Positions 13,375 to 13,407 of a stretch of DNA of 13,407 nucleotides are shown here, piece after piece. The DNA is from an uncultured Bacilli bacterium (GTDB taxonomy: Bacteria; Bacillota_I; Bacilli_A; RF39; UBA660): contig CALVUV010000025.1 of assembly GCA_944363685.1 (NCBI GenBank), positions 1 to 13,407 on the forward strand, read 5' to 3'. The notes under the pieces are model-generated. The model did no database searches, was not told the origin of the DNA, and saw only the letters and a list, made by a program, of their open reading frames with translations. The position numbers and the translations under genes were made by a program. Every line of letters starts with the position of its first letter. The stretch's first letter is position 1.

Positions 13375-13407
13375 ACATATTTTGAAAAATGCGTAAGTTT
13401 TCTATTT

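Overview
The window is very AT-rich DNA. All eight large genes, and a ninth small one, lie on the minus strand, so transcription runs from high to low coordinates. Strong AGGAGG-type ribosome binding sites, TTGACA/TATAAT promoters, U-tailed hairpins, SipW-type signal peptides, a sortase-type C-terminus and Cna-B repeats point to a low-GC Gram-positive bacterium, probably a gut-associated Bacillota (Bacilli-like) lineage. No gene here ends in TGA, and tryptophan is read from TGG, so nothing argues for a recoded TGA. This taxonomic call is an inference from style and not a database result.

Layout in order of transcription. A strong two-way hairpin (13329-13374) separates the window from whatever lies to the right. 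Next comes an 1161-residue surface adhesin with a thioester domain and nine Cna-B repeats (13149-9664). A secreted or membrane-tethered glucosaminidase follows (9562-8813), with a near-consensus promoter overlapped by a 14-bp palindrome. A 340-bp gap then holds a small 49-codon ORF (8721-8572) with its own promoter, ribosome binding site and terminator. After it is a 598-residue protein (8440-6644) joining a TasA/camelysin-like N-terminus to a formylglycine-generating-enzyme/C-type-lectin-like C-terminus, closed by a terminator. The next group is a P2-type Ca2+ ATPase (6548-3936), two tandem endonuclease/exonuclease/phosphatase-fold paralogues that have lost the catalytic residues (3892-3266 and 3215-2601), an ABC-F protein with one degenerate ATP site (2548-959), and a stand-alone TasA/camelysin-like protein (868-128). 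The left edge carries a second copy of the small ORF's 3' part.

The most unusual signal is a 91/92-bp direct repeat at 1-92 and 8572-8662. Each copy carries a run of G on the coding strand (9 and 8 bases) in otherwise extremely AT-rich sequence. With 8 G the reading frame continues into a C-terminus shared by both copies; with 9 G both copies stop within three codons after the tract. The copies therefore look like the ON and OFF states of a slipped-strand phase-variable small gene. Alternatively they are relics of a larger gene's 3' end.

Taken together the right half is a cell-surface module: covalent adhesin, wall hydrolase, and lectin-like SipW-dependent protein. The left half is mixed: ion transport, translation-associated ABC-F, pseudo-nucleases, and a second SipW-dependent protein. 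No SipW peptidase, sortase, reverse transcriptase, transposase, integrase, tRNA, rRNA or CRISPR array was seen.
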